Shown here: positions 33,826 through 43,007 of the stretch, piece after piece
Layout of the letters: the number at the start of each line of letters is the position of its first letter
Position numbering within the stretch: position 1 is the first letter of the stretch
NCBI RefSeq assembly: GCF_001586165.1
Contig: NZ_CP014608.1
Span: 4,588,001-4,652,000 of the forward strand
Length of the DNA: 64,000 nucleotides
Source: Obesumbacterium proteus
GTDB lineage: Bacteria; Pseudomonadota; Gammaproteobacteria; Enterobacterales; Enterobacteriaceae
Direction: 5' to 3'
The notes under the pieces: generated by a model
The model's database searches: none
Seen by the model: only the letters and a program-made list of their open reading frames with translations
Told to the model about the DNA's origin: nothing
Position numbers and translations under genes: made by a program

Positions 33826-36054
33826 ATGAATTCACCTACAGTGAATAACTCAATCGTTGTCAATAATCTCGACGTTGTGAAAAGTAAAGTCGTCACCGTC
33901 TGCCCCTACTGCGGCGCAGGATGCAAAATCAACCTCTGTGTTGAAAACGGTAAAATAGTCCGTGCCGAAGGCGCAAACGGCGTCACCAATCAGGGTGAGC
34001 TTTGCCTGAAGGGCTATTTTGGCTGGGATTTTCTCAACGATACAAAACTGCTAACGCCGCGCTTAAATGAGCCAATGATCCGCCGAGAGAAAGGCGGAAA
34101 ATTTGAAGTCGTCTCTTGGGATGAAGCCATCAGCTATACCGCGCAGCGCCTAAAAGAAATCAAACAAAAATATGGCGCGAAGTCGATCATGCATACCGGC
34201 TCCTCACGCGGAACAGGTAATGAAACCAACTATGTGATGCAGAAGTTTGCTCGCGCAGTGACCGGCAATAACAACGTTGACTGCTGTGCGCGTGTCTGCC
34301 ACGGCCCGTCGGTTGCAGGCTTGCAGCAAACGCTGGGCAACGGTGCCATGAGCAACTCCATCACCGATATCGAAAACTCCAAATGCCTGCTGGTCTTTGG
34401 CTATAACTGCGCAGACTCCCACCCTATAGTGGCGCGTCGCGTGATTAAGGCCAAAGAAAAAGGTGCCAAAATCATCGTTTGCGATCCACGCAAAATAGAA
34501 ACGGCGCGCATTGCCGATCAGCATCTGCAAATGAATAATGGCACCAATATGGCGCTGGTGAATGCCTTTGCTCACGTACTGATTGAAGAAAATCTTTACG
34601 ACAAAAACTACGTGGCTAATTTCACCGAAGGCTTCGAGGAGTATCGCCAAATCGTCGCCGACTACAGCCCTGAGGCCGTCGAAAAACTGGTTGGCGTTCC
34701 CGCCGAAGATATTCGTCAAGCCATGCGCACCTACGCAGCGGCACCTTCCGCCACCATTATGTGGGGGATGGGCGTCACTCAGTTTGGTCAAGCCGTTGAC
34801 GTAGTGAAAGGCCTATCCGGTTTAGCTTTACTGACCGGTAATCTAGGTCGTCCTGACGTGGGCGTTGGCCCTGTACGTGGTCAAAACAACGTACAAGGGG
34901 CCTGTGATATGGGCGTATTACCTAACGAATTCCCGGGCTATCAGTCGGTGACAAACCCAGAAATTCGCGCCAAATTTGCCAAAGCATGGGGCATCAATGC
35001 CGACGATATGGACCCTAACGTCGGCTACCGCATTACTGAAGTGCCGCACTTAGCTCTTGAAGGCAAAGTGAAAGCCTACTACATCATGGGTGAAGATCCC
35101 CTGCAAACCGAAGCTGACTTAGGCCTCGTGCGCAAAGGTTTTGACGCCTTAGAGTTTGTGGTGGTGCAAGACATCTTCATGACTAAAACCGCTGAGCAAG
35201 CCGACGTTATTTTACCGGCCACCAGCTGGGGCGAACACGGCGGGATCTTCTCCTGTGCCGACCGCGGATTCCAACGTTTCGGAAAAGCCATCGAGCCGAA
35301 AGGCAACGTTAAGCGTGACTGGGAAATTATCAGTCTGCTAGCCACCGAGATGGGCTATCCGATGCACTACAACAGCAACGAAGAAATCTGGGATGAACTG
35401 CGCGAGCTGTGCCCGCTGTATTACGGCGCAACCTACGAGAAAATTGGGGAAATGGGACACGTACAGTGGCCATGCCCAACGCTCGATCACCCCGGCACTC
35501 CTTATTTGTATAAAGACAACCATTTCGACACCCCGACAGGGAAAGGTCAGCTATTCGCGACCGCGTGGCGCGCTCCGGCCGAGATCCCAGATGAAGAGTT
35601 CCCTCTGGTGCTGTGTACCGTGCGTGAAGTAGGCCATTACTCATGTCGCTCCATGACCGGTAACTGTGCCGCGCTGCAAACATTGGCCGATGAACCGGGC
35701 TTTGTGCAGATGCATCCAGAAGATGCTCAGCGCATGGGAATCTGTGATCAGCAAATCCTGTGGGTTGAATCTCGCCGTGGCAAAGTGATCTCGCGCTGTA
35801 ACTACAATGAACGCATCAATAAGGGTGCCGTTTATATGACTTATCAGTGGTGGATTGGCGCATGTAACGAGCTGACTCAGGATAATCTGGACCCCGTTTC
35901 TAAAACGCCAGAAACCAAATACTGTGCGGTACGCGTTGAGCCTATCATCGATCAGGATTGGGCGGAGAATTACGCCTCTCAGACCTATAACGAAATGAAA
36001 TCGCGCCTGCGTCATCATGTTGAAGACGCTGAACGCATGATGGTTCATGCCTAA
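33826..36054 (+). CDS. Cysteine-type formate dehydrogenase-H (second FdhF)
   Basis: This 742-residue paralogue of FdhF shares its whole architecture: CPYCGAGCKINL cluster motif, then VDCCARVCHGPSVAGL with Cys158 exactly where FdhF has selenocysteine (TGC at 34297-34299), then GQNNVQGACDMG and the C-terminal GAVYMTYQWWIGACNEL. Spacing from the cluster motif to Cys/Sec is identical to FdhF. An extra 18-residue N-terminus (MNSPTVNNSIVVNNLDVV) precedes the shared core. Cys homologues of Sec enzymes are usually slower but selenium-independent. It is downstream of hydN, probably in the same transcript. Confidence 0.92.
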   Translation: MNSPTVNNSIVVNNLDVVKSKVVTVCPYCGAGCKINLCVENGKIVRAEGANGVTNQGELCLKGYFGWDFLNDTKLLTPRLNEPMIRREKGGKFEVVSWDEAISYTAQRLKEIKQKYGAKSIMHTGSSRGTGNETNYVMQKFARAVTGNNNVDCCARVCHGPSVAGLQQTLGNGAMSNSITDIENSKCLLVFGYNCADSHPIVARRVIKAKEKGAKIIVCDPRKIETARIADQHLQMNNGTNMALVNAFAHVLIEENLYDKNYVANFTEGFEEYRQIVADYSPEAVEKLVGVPAEDIRQAMRTYAAAPSATIMWGMGVTQFGQAVDVVKGLSGLALLTGNLGRPDVGVGPVRGQNNVQGACDMGVLPNEFPGYQSVTNPEIRAKFAKAWGINADDMDPNVGYRITEVPHLALEGKVKAYYIMGEDPLQTEADLGLVRKGFDALEFVVVQDIFMTKTAEQADVILPATSWGEHGGIFSCADRGFQRFGKAIEPKGNVKRDWEIISLLATEMGYPMHYNSNEEIWDELRELCPLYYGATYEKIGEMGHVQWPCPTLDHPGTPYLYKDNHFDTPTGKGQLFATAWRAPAEIPDEEFPLVLCTVREVGHYSCRSMTGNCAALQTLADEPGFVQMHPEDAQRMGICDQQILWVESRRGKVISRCNYNERINKGAVYMTYQWWIGACNELTQDNLDPVSKTPETKYCAVRVEPIIDQDWAENYASQTYNEMKSRLRHHVEDAERMMVHA

Positions 36055-36149
36055 TCGTTAGCACTTTTACTATCACCTCTCTCTTTATGGGAGAGGTGAT
36101 AAAGAAAATACACGCTTTACTAATCCTTTTTGCACACACGCTGCCCCAC

Positions 36150-36195
36150 ATCAAAGATGTTTATCGTTTAAATACGGAAAATAGTCATCTTTGAT
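36150..36195. promoter_or_regulatory. Inverted repeat in front of hypF
   Basis: ATCAAAGATG (36150-36159) and CATCTTTGAT (36186-36195) are a perfect 10-bp inverted repeat separated by 26 bases, ending 24 bp before hypF. It could be an operator or a leader hairpin. A separate hairpin, ATCACCTCTC against GAGAGGTGAT, lies at 36074-36101 after the Cys-type fdhF. Confidence 0.4.
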
Positions 36196-36219
36196 ATGAC
36201 GTAGTCTTCAGGAGCCACC

Positions 36220-38520
36220 TTGAGTCACAACGCAATCTTGCTGAGAGTAAAAGGCAAAGTCCAAGGTGTTGGTTTTCGTCCATTCGTCTGGCAACTGGCT
36301 CAACGGCTTAAGCTGCAAGGCGAAGTAAGCAATGATGCCCAAGGCGTATTAATCGCCCTACGTTTACCCGCAGATATCGCACACTTCTGTCACCTTTTAC
36401 GTCAGGAATGCCCACCGCTGGCGCGCATTGACACGATCAGTAAGCAAGAATGGCTCGGCGGTGAACTGCCTCATGAGTTCTGTATTATTGAAAGCGGTCA
36501 GGGTCAAATGGACACCCAGATTGTGCCCGATGCCGCCACCTGCCCAGAATGTCTGCGCGAGATGAACGATCCGGCCAATCGACGTTTTGGCTATCCGTTT
36601 ATTAACTGCACCCATTGCGGGCCACGGTTTACCATTATTCAGCGTATGCCATACGATCGCCCTTTCACCGCGATGGCGGTTTTCCCCTTATGCCCGACCT
36701 GCGATCAGGAATACCGAAATCCTGCTAACCGGCGTTTTCATGCCCAGCCGACGGCCTGTGCCGCCTGCGGTCCCCATTTGTGGAGCTGCAATAGCGCTGG
36801 CGGACAGCCTTTTATGGGTGCGCATGCGTGGAAGGAAGTGATTGATGTACTGCTTAACGGCGGCATAGCGGCCATTAAAGGCATCGGCGGATTCCATCTG
36901 GCCTGCGATGCATCAAACCCGCACGCAGTGCAGCTTCTGCGCCAGCGCAAGCGCCGACCGGCCAAGCCTTTAGCCGTCATGTTACCCAATGAAAGCTGGG
37001 TACGTGCCTATTGCCGAGATAGCGTTGCAGACGATTTACTCAAGCTGCTGAGCAGCCCTGCTGCCCCCATTGTGTTGCTGCAAAAATCTACCTTGGTATT
37101 AGATAACATTGCGCCGCAATTGGATGAAGTTGGCGTCATGCTGCCGTCGAACCCCGTGCATCATTTATTGATGCAAAAAATGGGGCGGCCCTTGGTGATG
37201 ACATCAGGCAATGCCAATGGCTTGCCTCCCGCATTAAGCAATTCGCAGGCGCTGCACGATCTGGCCGATATCGCAGATATTTGGCTGCTGCATAACCGAG
37301 ATATCATCCAACGCGTTGATGACTCCGTCATTCGTTGGCAACCGCACGGTAGCGAAATGCTCCGCCGCTCACGAGGCTACGTACCTGACGCGATTGATTT
37401 ACCAGAGAGTTTCCAATCGTTGCCTGCCGTGGCAGCTGTCGGTGGCGATCTGAAAAATACGTTTTGTCTGCTAAAAGGCAATCGGGCCGTGCTCAGCCAG
37501 CATCTCGGTGACTTAAGCGACGAACGCGTACAGCAGCAGTTCGGCCAAACATGGAAATTGCTGCACCAAATCTATCAGTTTAGTTCTGAAGCGATCGCCT
37601 GTGATATGCATCCGGCCTATGTCAGTACCCAGTTTGCTCAGAAACAGGCTCAAAAACTGAACGTTGAATGTTTACCTATTCAGCATCATCACGCTCATCT
37701 TGCAGCCTGCATGGTTGAGCATGGTATTCCTTTAGATACTCCGCCGCTGATTGGTCTGGCGCTTGATGGTATTGGTTTTGGCGCAGATAACACCCTTTGG
37801 GGCGGTGAGTGTTTACGGGTGGATTATCGCCAAATGCAGCGCTTGGGCGGATTACCCGCCGTTGCATTGGCAGGCGGTGATTTGGCCGCTCGTCAGCCGT
37901 GGCGAAACCTGCTAGCGCAGTTGCTACGTTTTGTTCCCAACTGGCAAAGTTACCCTGAGGCCAAATTTATTCTTTCTCAGCCTTGGCAAGTTTTGCAGCG
38001 GGCGATTGAACGCGGGCTCAATAGCCCACTGGCGTCATCGTCAGGAAGATTATTTGACGCAGCGGCGGCGGCATTAGGAATTTGCCCAGACGCGATCAGC
38101 TTTGAAGGCGAAGCCGCCTGTCGATTAGAAGCCTTAGCACAGCAGGCTCAAGAGCGGCACCCGCCGGTATCATTACCGCTGGATGCGCACAACAATCTCG
38201 ATATGGCCGTTTTCTGGCAACAATGGCTCTGTTGGCAGGCCGCACCGGAAGATCGCGCCTATGCATTTCATTATGCATTGGCTAACGGGCTCGCAGACTT
38301 AGTGCGGGTTCATGCGAACGCAGAGAACTGCCGCACGATCGTAATGGCTGGCGGAGTTTTACATAACCGTTTGTTACGCGAGCTGTTACAGCAAAGTTTG
38401 ACTGAATTCACGCTGTTACTTCCGCAAGCATTACCCGCTGGAGATGGCGCTCTGGCATTAGGGCAGGCGGTCATTGCCGCCGCTCAGCGATGGGATGCGA
38501 GGGCGATCGCAAAGGCGTAA
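36220..38520 (+). CDS. hypF: Carbamoyltransferase HypF
   Basis: This 766-residue enzyme makes the carbamoyl group that becomes the cyanide ligand of the NiFe centre. Domains in order are acylphosphatase (RVKGKVQGVGFRPFVWQLAQ near residue 5), a zinc region with paired Cys motifs (CPECLREM, CTHCGPRF, CPTCDQEY, CAACGPH), a YrdC-like domain near 190-370 (KPLAVMLPNESW; VMTSGNANG), and a Kae1-like domain with HHHAHLAACMVEHG near 485. The TTG start at 36220 is chosen because AGGAG lies five bases upstream and the E. coli-like N-terminus begins there. It passes carbamoyl to HypE. Confidence 0.93.
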   Translation: MSHNAILLRVKGKVQGVGFRPFVWQLAQRLKLQGEVSNDAQGVLIALRLPADIAHFCHLLRQECPPLARIDTISKQEWLGGELPHEFCIIESGQGQMDTQIVPDAATCPECLREMNDPANRRFGYPFINCTHCGPRFTIIQRMPYDRPFTAMAVFPLCPTCDQEYRNPANRRFHAQPTACAACGPHLWSCNSAGGQPFMGAHAWKEVIDVLLNGGIAAIKGIGGFHLACDASNPHAVQLLRQRKRRPAKPLAVMLPNESWVRAYCRDSVADDLLKLLSSPAAPIVLLQKSTLVLDNIAPQLDEVGVMLPSNPVHHLLMQKMGRPLVMTSGNANGLPPALSNSQALHDLADIADIWLLHNRDIIQRVDDSVIRWQPHGSEMLRRSRGYVPDAIDLPESFQSLPAVAAVGGDLKNTFCLLKGNRAVLSQHLGDLSDERVQQQFGQTWKLLHQIYQFSSEAIACDMHPAYVSTQFAQKQAQKLNVECLPIQHHHAHLAACMVEHGIPLDTPPLIGLALDGIGFGADNTLWGGECLRVDYRQMQRLGGLPAVALAGGDLAARQPWRNLLAQLLRFVPNWQSYPEAKFILSQPWQVLQRAIERGLNSPLASSSGRLFDAAAAALGICPDAISFEGEAACRLEALAQQAQERHPPVSLPLDAHNNLDMAVFWQQWLCWQAAPEDRAYAFHYALANGLADLVRVHANAENCRTIVMAGGVLHNRLLRELLQQSLTEFTLLLPQALPAGDGALALGQAVIAAAQRWDARAIAKA

Positions 38521-38629
38521 ATGTTGCGCCATCACTATGCTATCAATCAGCCATCTAATGACGGTAATCAAGGTGCCACGGTGTGTATTCACCGAGGATA
38601 TGCCCGCCATAAAAAATAAGATAACAACT

Positions 38630-38971
38630 ATGCATGAACTAACCCTATGCCAGAGCGCATTTGACATCATCGAACAGCAGGCTCAAGCCAACAACGTGAA
38701 GCGCGTAACCGGTGTATGGCTGGAGATTGGCGCACTCTCATGTATTGAAGAGAGCGCCGTACATTTTTGCTTTGAAATCGTCTGCCGTGGCAGCGTGGCC
38801 GAGGGGTGTGAGTTACACATCACGGCCCAACCAGCTCAAGCATGGTGCTGGGATTGTAGTCAGGCCATTACCGTATCAGCGCATGACGCAGGATGCCCAC
38901 ATTGCCAGAGCCATAATCTGCGCGTGGACAGCGGCGACAGCATGCAAATCAAACAAATCGAAATCGAATAG
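38630..38971 (+). CDS. hypA: Hydrogenase nickel insertion protein HypA
   Basis: This 113-residue nickel metallochaperone begins MHELTLCQ, whose His2 and Glu3 bind nickel in family members. A zinc site is formed by CWDCSQ and CPHCQS near residues 73-92. It works with HypB to load nickel into HycE. The ATG at 38630 gives the canonical start; a longer reading from 38474 runs through the hypF end and is rejected. It starts 109 bp after hypF, with weak ribosome-binding signal. Confidence 0.92.
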   Translation: MHELTLCQSAFDIIEQQAQANNVKRVTGVWLEIGALSCIEESAVHFCFEIVCRGSVAEGCELHITAQPAQAWCWDCSQAITVSAHDAGCPHCQSHNLRVDSGDSMQIKQIEIE

Positions 38972-38988
38972 TTTTCGGGAGAGAATTT

Positions 38989-40155
38989 ATGTGTACTACT
39001 TGCGGTTGCGCGGCTGGCGAACAGCGCATTGAAGGCGACGATCATCACGATCACGACCATCATCATGAGCACGGACACCATCACGACCATCACCATGGTC
39101 ATGAACACGGCCATGATCATAGCCATGAACATCATCATGATCACAGCCACGAACATGGCCACCACCATCATGAGCATGAACAGAACCATGAACACGGTCA
39201 TCATCATGAGCATCAACATCAGCACTCGCAGGATGAACACCCTCAGACCGTAGTCGTGCACCACCATTATCATCACACCGGCGACGTACATCATCACTAT
39301 AACTACGTACTTGCCTCTGATGCCGAGCTGCATCTTCACGACCACAAGCATAAACACAAGAATAAGAACAAAAATAAGCACGCAGAAAAGCGCCTAGAAA
39401 AGCACCTCGATAAACACGACGAAAAATTTACGCCAGAACAGCAAGATAACGATCTCCACTACGGTAAAGGCGAGGCGGGTAGCCATGCGCCCGGCATGAC
39501 CCAACGCCGTATGCTGCAAATTGAGCAGGACGTTCTCGGCAAAAATAACCATCTGGCCGAGCACAACCGCGAGCATTTTACTCAGCAACATATTGCCGCA
39601 CTGAATTTAGTCTCAAGCCCAGGTTCAGGCAAAACAACGCTGCTGACGGAAACCCTCAAGCGCATTGCCGATCAATACAGCTGCGCCGTGATTGAAGGCG
39701 ATCAGCAAACCACCAATGACGCAGAGCGTATTCGCGCAACCGGCGTTCCGGCTATTCAGGTGAATACCGGTAAAGGCTGCCACTTGGATGCACAAATGGT
39801 GCACGACGCAATGCATCGCCTAAATCTGCCAGACCGCAGCCTGCTGTTTATTGAGAACGTCGGTAATCTGGTGTGTCCAGCCAGCTTCGATCTTGGCGAA
39901 CGTCATAAAGTTGCCGTGCTGTCCGTTACCGAAGGCGAAGATAAGCCGCTGAAATATCCACATATGTTCGCCGCCTCTTCGCTGATGATTATTAATAAAA
40001 TCGATCTGCTGCCGTATCTGCATTTTGACGTCGAAGCCTGCATTGCCAATGCGAAACGCGTTAATCCACAGATCACCGTGATCCAACTTTCTGCCACCAG
40101 CGGTGAAGGAATGGATGCTTGGCTTGCATGGTTGGAGACAAACGTATGTGCTTAG
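38989..40155 (+). CDS. hypB: GTPase HypB with expanded His-rich nickel domain
   Basis: This 388-residue protein is about 100 residues longer than E. coli HypB (290). The extra length is a low-complexity domain at about residues 18-145 that holds around 50 histidines, with Asp, Glu and Gly between them. The N-terminus MCTTCGC keeps the high-affinity nickel motif. The GTPase core has the P-loop SSPGSGKTTLL near residue 210, VIEGDQQTTNDAERI, and NKIDLLPYL. His-rich HypB proteins store or buffer nickel in other species. It overlaps the start of hypC. Confidence 0.93.
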   Translation: MCTTCGCAAGEQRIEGDDHHDHDHHHEHGHHHDHHHGHEHGHDHSHEHHHDHSHEHGHHHHEHEQNHEHGHHHEHQHQHSQDEHPQTVVVHHHYHHTGDVHHHYNYVLASDAELHLHDHKHKHKNKNKNKHAEKRLEKHLDKHDEKFTPEQQDNDLHYGKGEAGSHAPGMTQRRMLQIEQDVLGKNNHLAEHNREHFTQQHIAALNLVSSPGSGKTTLLTETLKRIADQYSCAVIEGDQQTTNDAERIRATGVPAIQVNTGKGCHLDAQMVHDAMHRLNLPDRSLLFIENVGNLVCPASFDLGERHKVAVLSVTEGEDKPLKYPHMFAASSLMIINKIDLLPYLHFDVEACIANAKRVNPQITVIQLSATSGEGMDAWLAWLETNVCA

Positions 40156-40442
40156 GAATTCCAGGTCAGGTCGTTGCCGTAGGCGATGATATTCATCAAA
40201 TGGCCATGGTCGACGTGTGTGGCGTGAAGCGCGAAGTCAATATCGCGCTGGTATGCGAAGGCTCACCTCAAGAGATGCTTGGGCAGTGGGTGCTGGTTCA
40301 CGTCGGTTTTGCCATGAGCATTCTCGATGAAGCCGAAGCCAAAGATACGCTAGATGCGCTAATGGCAATGCAAGAAGTTGAAGAGGACGTGGGCTATTTC
40401 CTGCGTAACGGCGAACCCGCCCCTCAGGTCAGTGAAAAGTAA
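40146..40442 (+). CDS. hypC: Hydrogenase maturation factor HypC
   Basis: This 98-residue chaperone starts MCLGIPGQVV; the N-terminal Cys is essential for carrying the Fe(CN)2CO unit with HypD and for binding the hydrogenase large-subunit precursor. The ATG lies inside the end of hypB (10-bp overlap). E. coli HypC is 90 residues. A longer reading from 40119 would remove the N-terminal Cys position and is rejected. Confidence 0.94.
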   Translation: MCLGIPGQVVAVGDDIHQMAMVDVCGVKREVNIALVCEGSPQEMLGQWVLVHVGFAMSILDEAEAKDTLDALMAMQEVEEDVGYFLRNGEPAPQVSEK

Positions 40443-40455
40443 GGTGGTATGAGAT

Positions 40456-41571
40456 ATGCAGTTTGTTGATGAGTTCCGCGATCCTGAGCTGGCTAAAAAG
40501 CTGGTTCAGCGGATTACAGAACGGGTTCGAACCTTACCTTCACACTGCAAACTTCCTCTTCAACTGATGGAAGTTTGTGGCGGACATACTCACGCTATTT
40601 TTAAATTTGGCCTAGATCAGCTGCTGCCACCGGAGATTGAGTTTGTACACGGTCCCGGATGTCCCGTTTGCGTTCTGCCAATGGGCCGTATCGACGAGTG
40701 TGTTGAAATTGCCAGCCAGCCGGACGTGATTTTTTGTACCTTTGGCGATGCCATGCGCGTCCCTGGGCGCCATGGTTCTCTGCTGGATGCCAAACGCAAA
40801 GGCGCTGATGTTCGCATCGTTTATTCGCCGCTGGATTCCCTTGCGCTGGCTCAGCAAAATCCAGACAAAGAAGTGGTGTTCTTCGGCCTTGGTTTTGAAA
40901 CCACGATGCCAAGCACCGCGGTCACTTTGCAACAGGCGAAAGCGCTGGGTTTAAAAAACTTCTCGGTTTTCTGCCAGCACATTACGATCACACCGACGCT
41001 GCGCAGCCTATTGCAGCAGCCGGATGTGCGCATCGACGGTTTTCTCGCGCCCGGCCATGTCAGCATGGTCATTGGCGCTCATCCCTATGAGTTTATCTGC
41101 GAAGATTTCCACAAGCCTTTGGTTATCACCGGCTTTGAGCCGCTCGATATCTTGCAGGCACTGGATATGCTGGTAGCGCAGATTGCCGAAGAACGCTGTA
41201 GCGTAGAGAACCAATATCGCCGCATCGTTCCCGATCACGGCAACGCGATCGCGCAGAAGGTATTGGACGAAGTGTTTGTCACCAAAGAGAGCAGCGAATG
41301 GCGTGGCCTAGGCGAAATCGCCCATTCCGGCGTAGGCTTAAGCCCTGCGTATGCTCAATTTGATGCTGAATTACGCTTCCATCCGCAAGAACAGAAAGTC
41401 GCCGATGACCCAAGAGCGCGCTGCGGCGATGTTCTTACCGGTCGCTGCAAGCCGGCCGAATGTCCTCTGTTTGGCGTTGGCTGTAATCCGCAAAACGCAT
41501 TTGGTGCGCTGATGGTTTCTTCTGAAGGAGCCTGTGCGGCGTTCTATCAATATCGTCGTGGGCTTGAATAA
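40456..41571 (+). CDS. hypD: Hydrogenase maturation protein HypD
   Basis: This 371-residue [4Fe-4S] protein is the scaffold on which iron receives its CN and CO ligands, together with HypC. Conserved motifs are MEVCGGHTHAIFKFG, VHGPGCPVCVLP, FGLGFETTMPSTA and the C-terminal Cys cluster CGDVLTGRCKPAECPLFGVGC. E. coli HypD is 373 residues. It follows hypC by 13 bp. Confidence 0.95.
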   Translation: MQFVDEFRDPELAKKLVQRITERVRTLPSHCKLPLQLMEVCGGHTHAIFKFGLDQLLPPEIEFVHGPGCPVCVLPMGRIDECVEIASQPDVIFCTFGDAMRVPGRHGSLLDAKRKGADVRIVYSPLDSLALAQQNPDKEVVFFGLGFETTMPSTAVTLQQAKALGLKNFSVFCQHITITPTLRSLLQQPDVRIDGFLAPGHVSMVIGAHPYEFICEDFHKPLVITGFEPLDILQALDMLVAQIAEERCSVENQYRRIVPDHGNAIAQKVLDEVFVTKESSEWRGLGEIAHSGVGLSPAYAQFDAELRFHPQEQKVADDPRARCGDVLTGRCKPAECPLFGVGCNPQNAFGALMVSSEGACAAFYQYRRGLE

Positions 41572-41586
41572 GAGAAGGTACGAAGA

Positions 41587-42615
41587 ATGAGTGAATGGTC
41601 TAAAGATGATGTGATAACGATGGCGCATGGCAGCGGTGGTCGTGCGATGCAGCAACTGCTTGATACGCTGTTTTTGCCCCTGTTTAGCAATCCCGCTTTA
41701 GATGAACGTGAAGATCAGGCGCGTTTGCCGCTGAGTGTTTTCAACCAGCACGGCGATCGCTTGGCCTTCACCACCGATAGCTACGTGATCGACCCGATAT
41801 TCTTTCCCGGTGGCGATATTGGCAAGCTGGCCGTGTGCGGTACCGCCAACGATTTGGCGGTAAGTGGCGCTCAGCCTAAATACCTCTCCTGTGGTTTTAT
41901 TCTTGAAGAAGGGTTACCGCTGGCCGATCTGGAAAAGATCGTGCGTAGCATGGCGGCGACCGCGCGTGCGGCAAATATCCAGATCGTTACTGGCGATACC
42001 AAAGTGGTTCAGCGCGGCGCGGCGGATAAGATCTTTATCAACACTGCCGGTATCGGCGCGATCCCTAACGATATTCACTGGGGAACGTCTGAGATCCAGC
42101 CTGGTGACAAACTGATCGTCAGCGGCACGCTCGGCGATCACGGTGCCACGATCCTAAATCTGCGTGAACAGCTAGGGCTTGAAGCCGAGCTAACCAGCGA
42201 CTGCGCGGTTCTGGCTCCGTTGATTGCGCCGCTGCGTAATATCCCTGGCGTGCGAGCCCTACGTGATGCAACCCGCGGTGGCGTAACCGCCATCATGCAT
42301 GAGTTCGCCAATGCAAGCGGCTGCGGTATCGACGTCATCGAGCAATTACTTCCGGTAAAAAGCGCGGTGCGCGGTATTTGTGAACTCTTAGGGTTAGAAC
42401 CGCTGAATTTTGCTAACGAAGGAAAGCTGGTGATAGCCGTTGCGCCAGAAGCGGAACAAGCAGTGCTTGATAGCTTACATCTGCATCCATTGGGTGTGGA
42501 CGCTGCAACGATTGGCGTGGTAACGGAAGGGAAACAAGTTCGCCTAACCGGAATGTATGGCACCTCTCGTCTGCTAGATTTACCGCACAGTGAGCCGCTG
42601 CCAAGAATTTGTTGA
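41587..42615 (+). CDS. hypE: Carbamoyl dehydratase HypE
   Basis: This 342-residue PurM-like ATPase dehydrates the carbamoyl group on its own C-terminal cysteine to thiocyanate. The C-terminus PLPRIC carries that Cys. The ATP-binding motifs FTTDSYVIDPIFFPGG, GTANDLAVSGAQP and VTGDTKVV are intact. It is the last gene of hypABCDE; a repeat array follows. Confidence 0.94.
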   Translation: MSEWSKDDVITMAHGSGGRAMQQLLDTLFLPLFSNPALDEREDQARLPLSVFNQHGDRLAFTTDSYVIDPIFFPGGDIGKLAVCGTANDLAVSGAQPKYLSCGFILEEGLPLADLEKIVRSMAATARAANIQIVTGDTKVVQRGAADKIFINTAGIGAIPNDIHWGTSEIQPGDKLIVSGTLGDHGATILNLREQLGLEAELTSDCAVLAPLIAPLRNIPGVRALRDATRGGVTAIMHEFANASGCGIDVIEQLLPVKSAVRGICELLGLEPLNFANEGKLVIAVAPEAEQAVLDSLHLHPLGVDAATIGVVTEGKQVRLTGMYGTSRLLDLPHSEPLPRIC

Positions 42616-42627
42616 GATTCGTGATTG

Positions 42628-42970
42628 TCCCCCTCCCAACCTCCCCCTTCTCAGGGGGAGGAGCCGATCGAGCACTGGATTCATACCGAGAAAGCTTGGA
42701 GTGAAATTAACGTATCCATACACCAAGCGTGCACTGAATTAATATCGAAAGCTGAACAGCTCCCTCCTCTGCGAAGTGGAGAGTTGGGGTGGGGCTTACC
42801 TTCCCATTAGCCGATCGAGCACTGAATTAATACCGAAAGCCGAACTGCTCCCTCCTCTGCGAAGTGGAGAGTTGGGGTGGGGCTTACCTTCCCATTAGCC
42901 GATCGAGCACGGGATTAATACCGAAAGCCGAACTGCTCCCTCCCCTGCAAAGGGGAGGGTTGGGGTGGGG
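42628..42970. repeat. GC-rich palindromic repeat with a triple 88-bp tandem
   Basis: The left half starts CCCCCTCCCAACCTCCCCCT with its hairpin. The right half is then present three times with an exact period of 88 bp: TCCCTCCTCTGCGAAGTGGA at 42761, the same at 42849, and a variant TCCCTCCCCTGCAAAGGGGA at 42937, each followed by a GGGTGGGG-like end. Between them lies GCCGATCGAGCACTGAATTA. It is a member of the same family as 22284 and 60451. Confidence 0.85.
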
Positions 42971-43007
42971 TTTACCTCTCTCCTCAGTAAAAGAAGAGAG
43001 GTATTAA

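Noticed and set aside
36126..36150. GG-N10-GC match on the minus strand before hypF
   Set aside because: It points away from hypF into the Cys-type fdhF 3' end and lacks the TGGCA core; probably chance.
38860..39381. A 173-residue Met/Val-rich antisense ORF across hypB
   Set aside because: It is the complement of the CAT/CAC/GAT histidine repeat, which gives artificial Met/Val/Ile-rich hydrophobic translation. The sense protein HypB is clear.
42628..42970. Tandem repeats as a CRISPR array
   Set aside because: The period is 88 bp with near-identical sequence throughout, no unique spacers and no cas genes.
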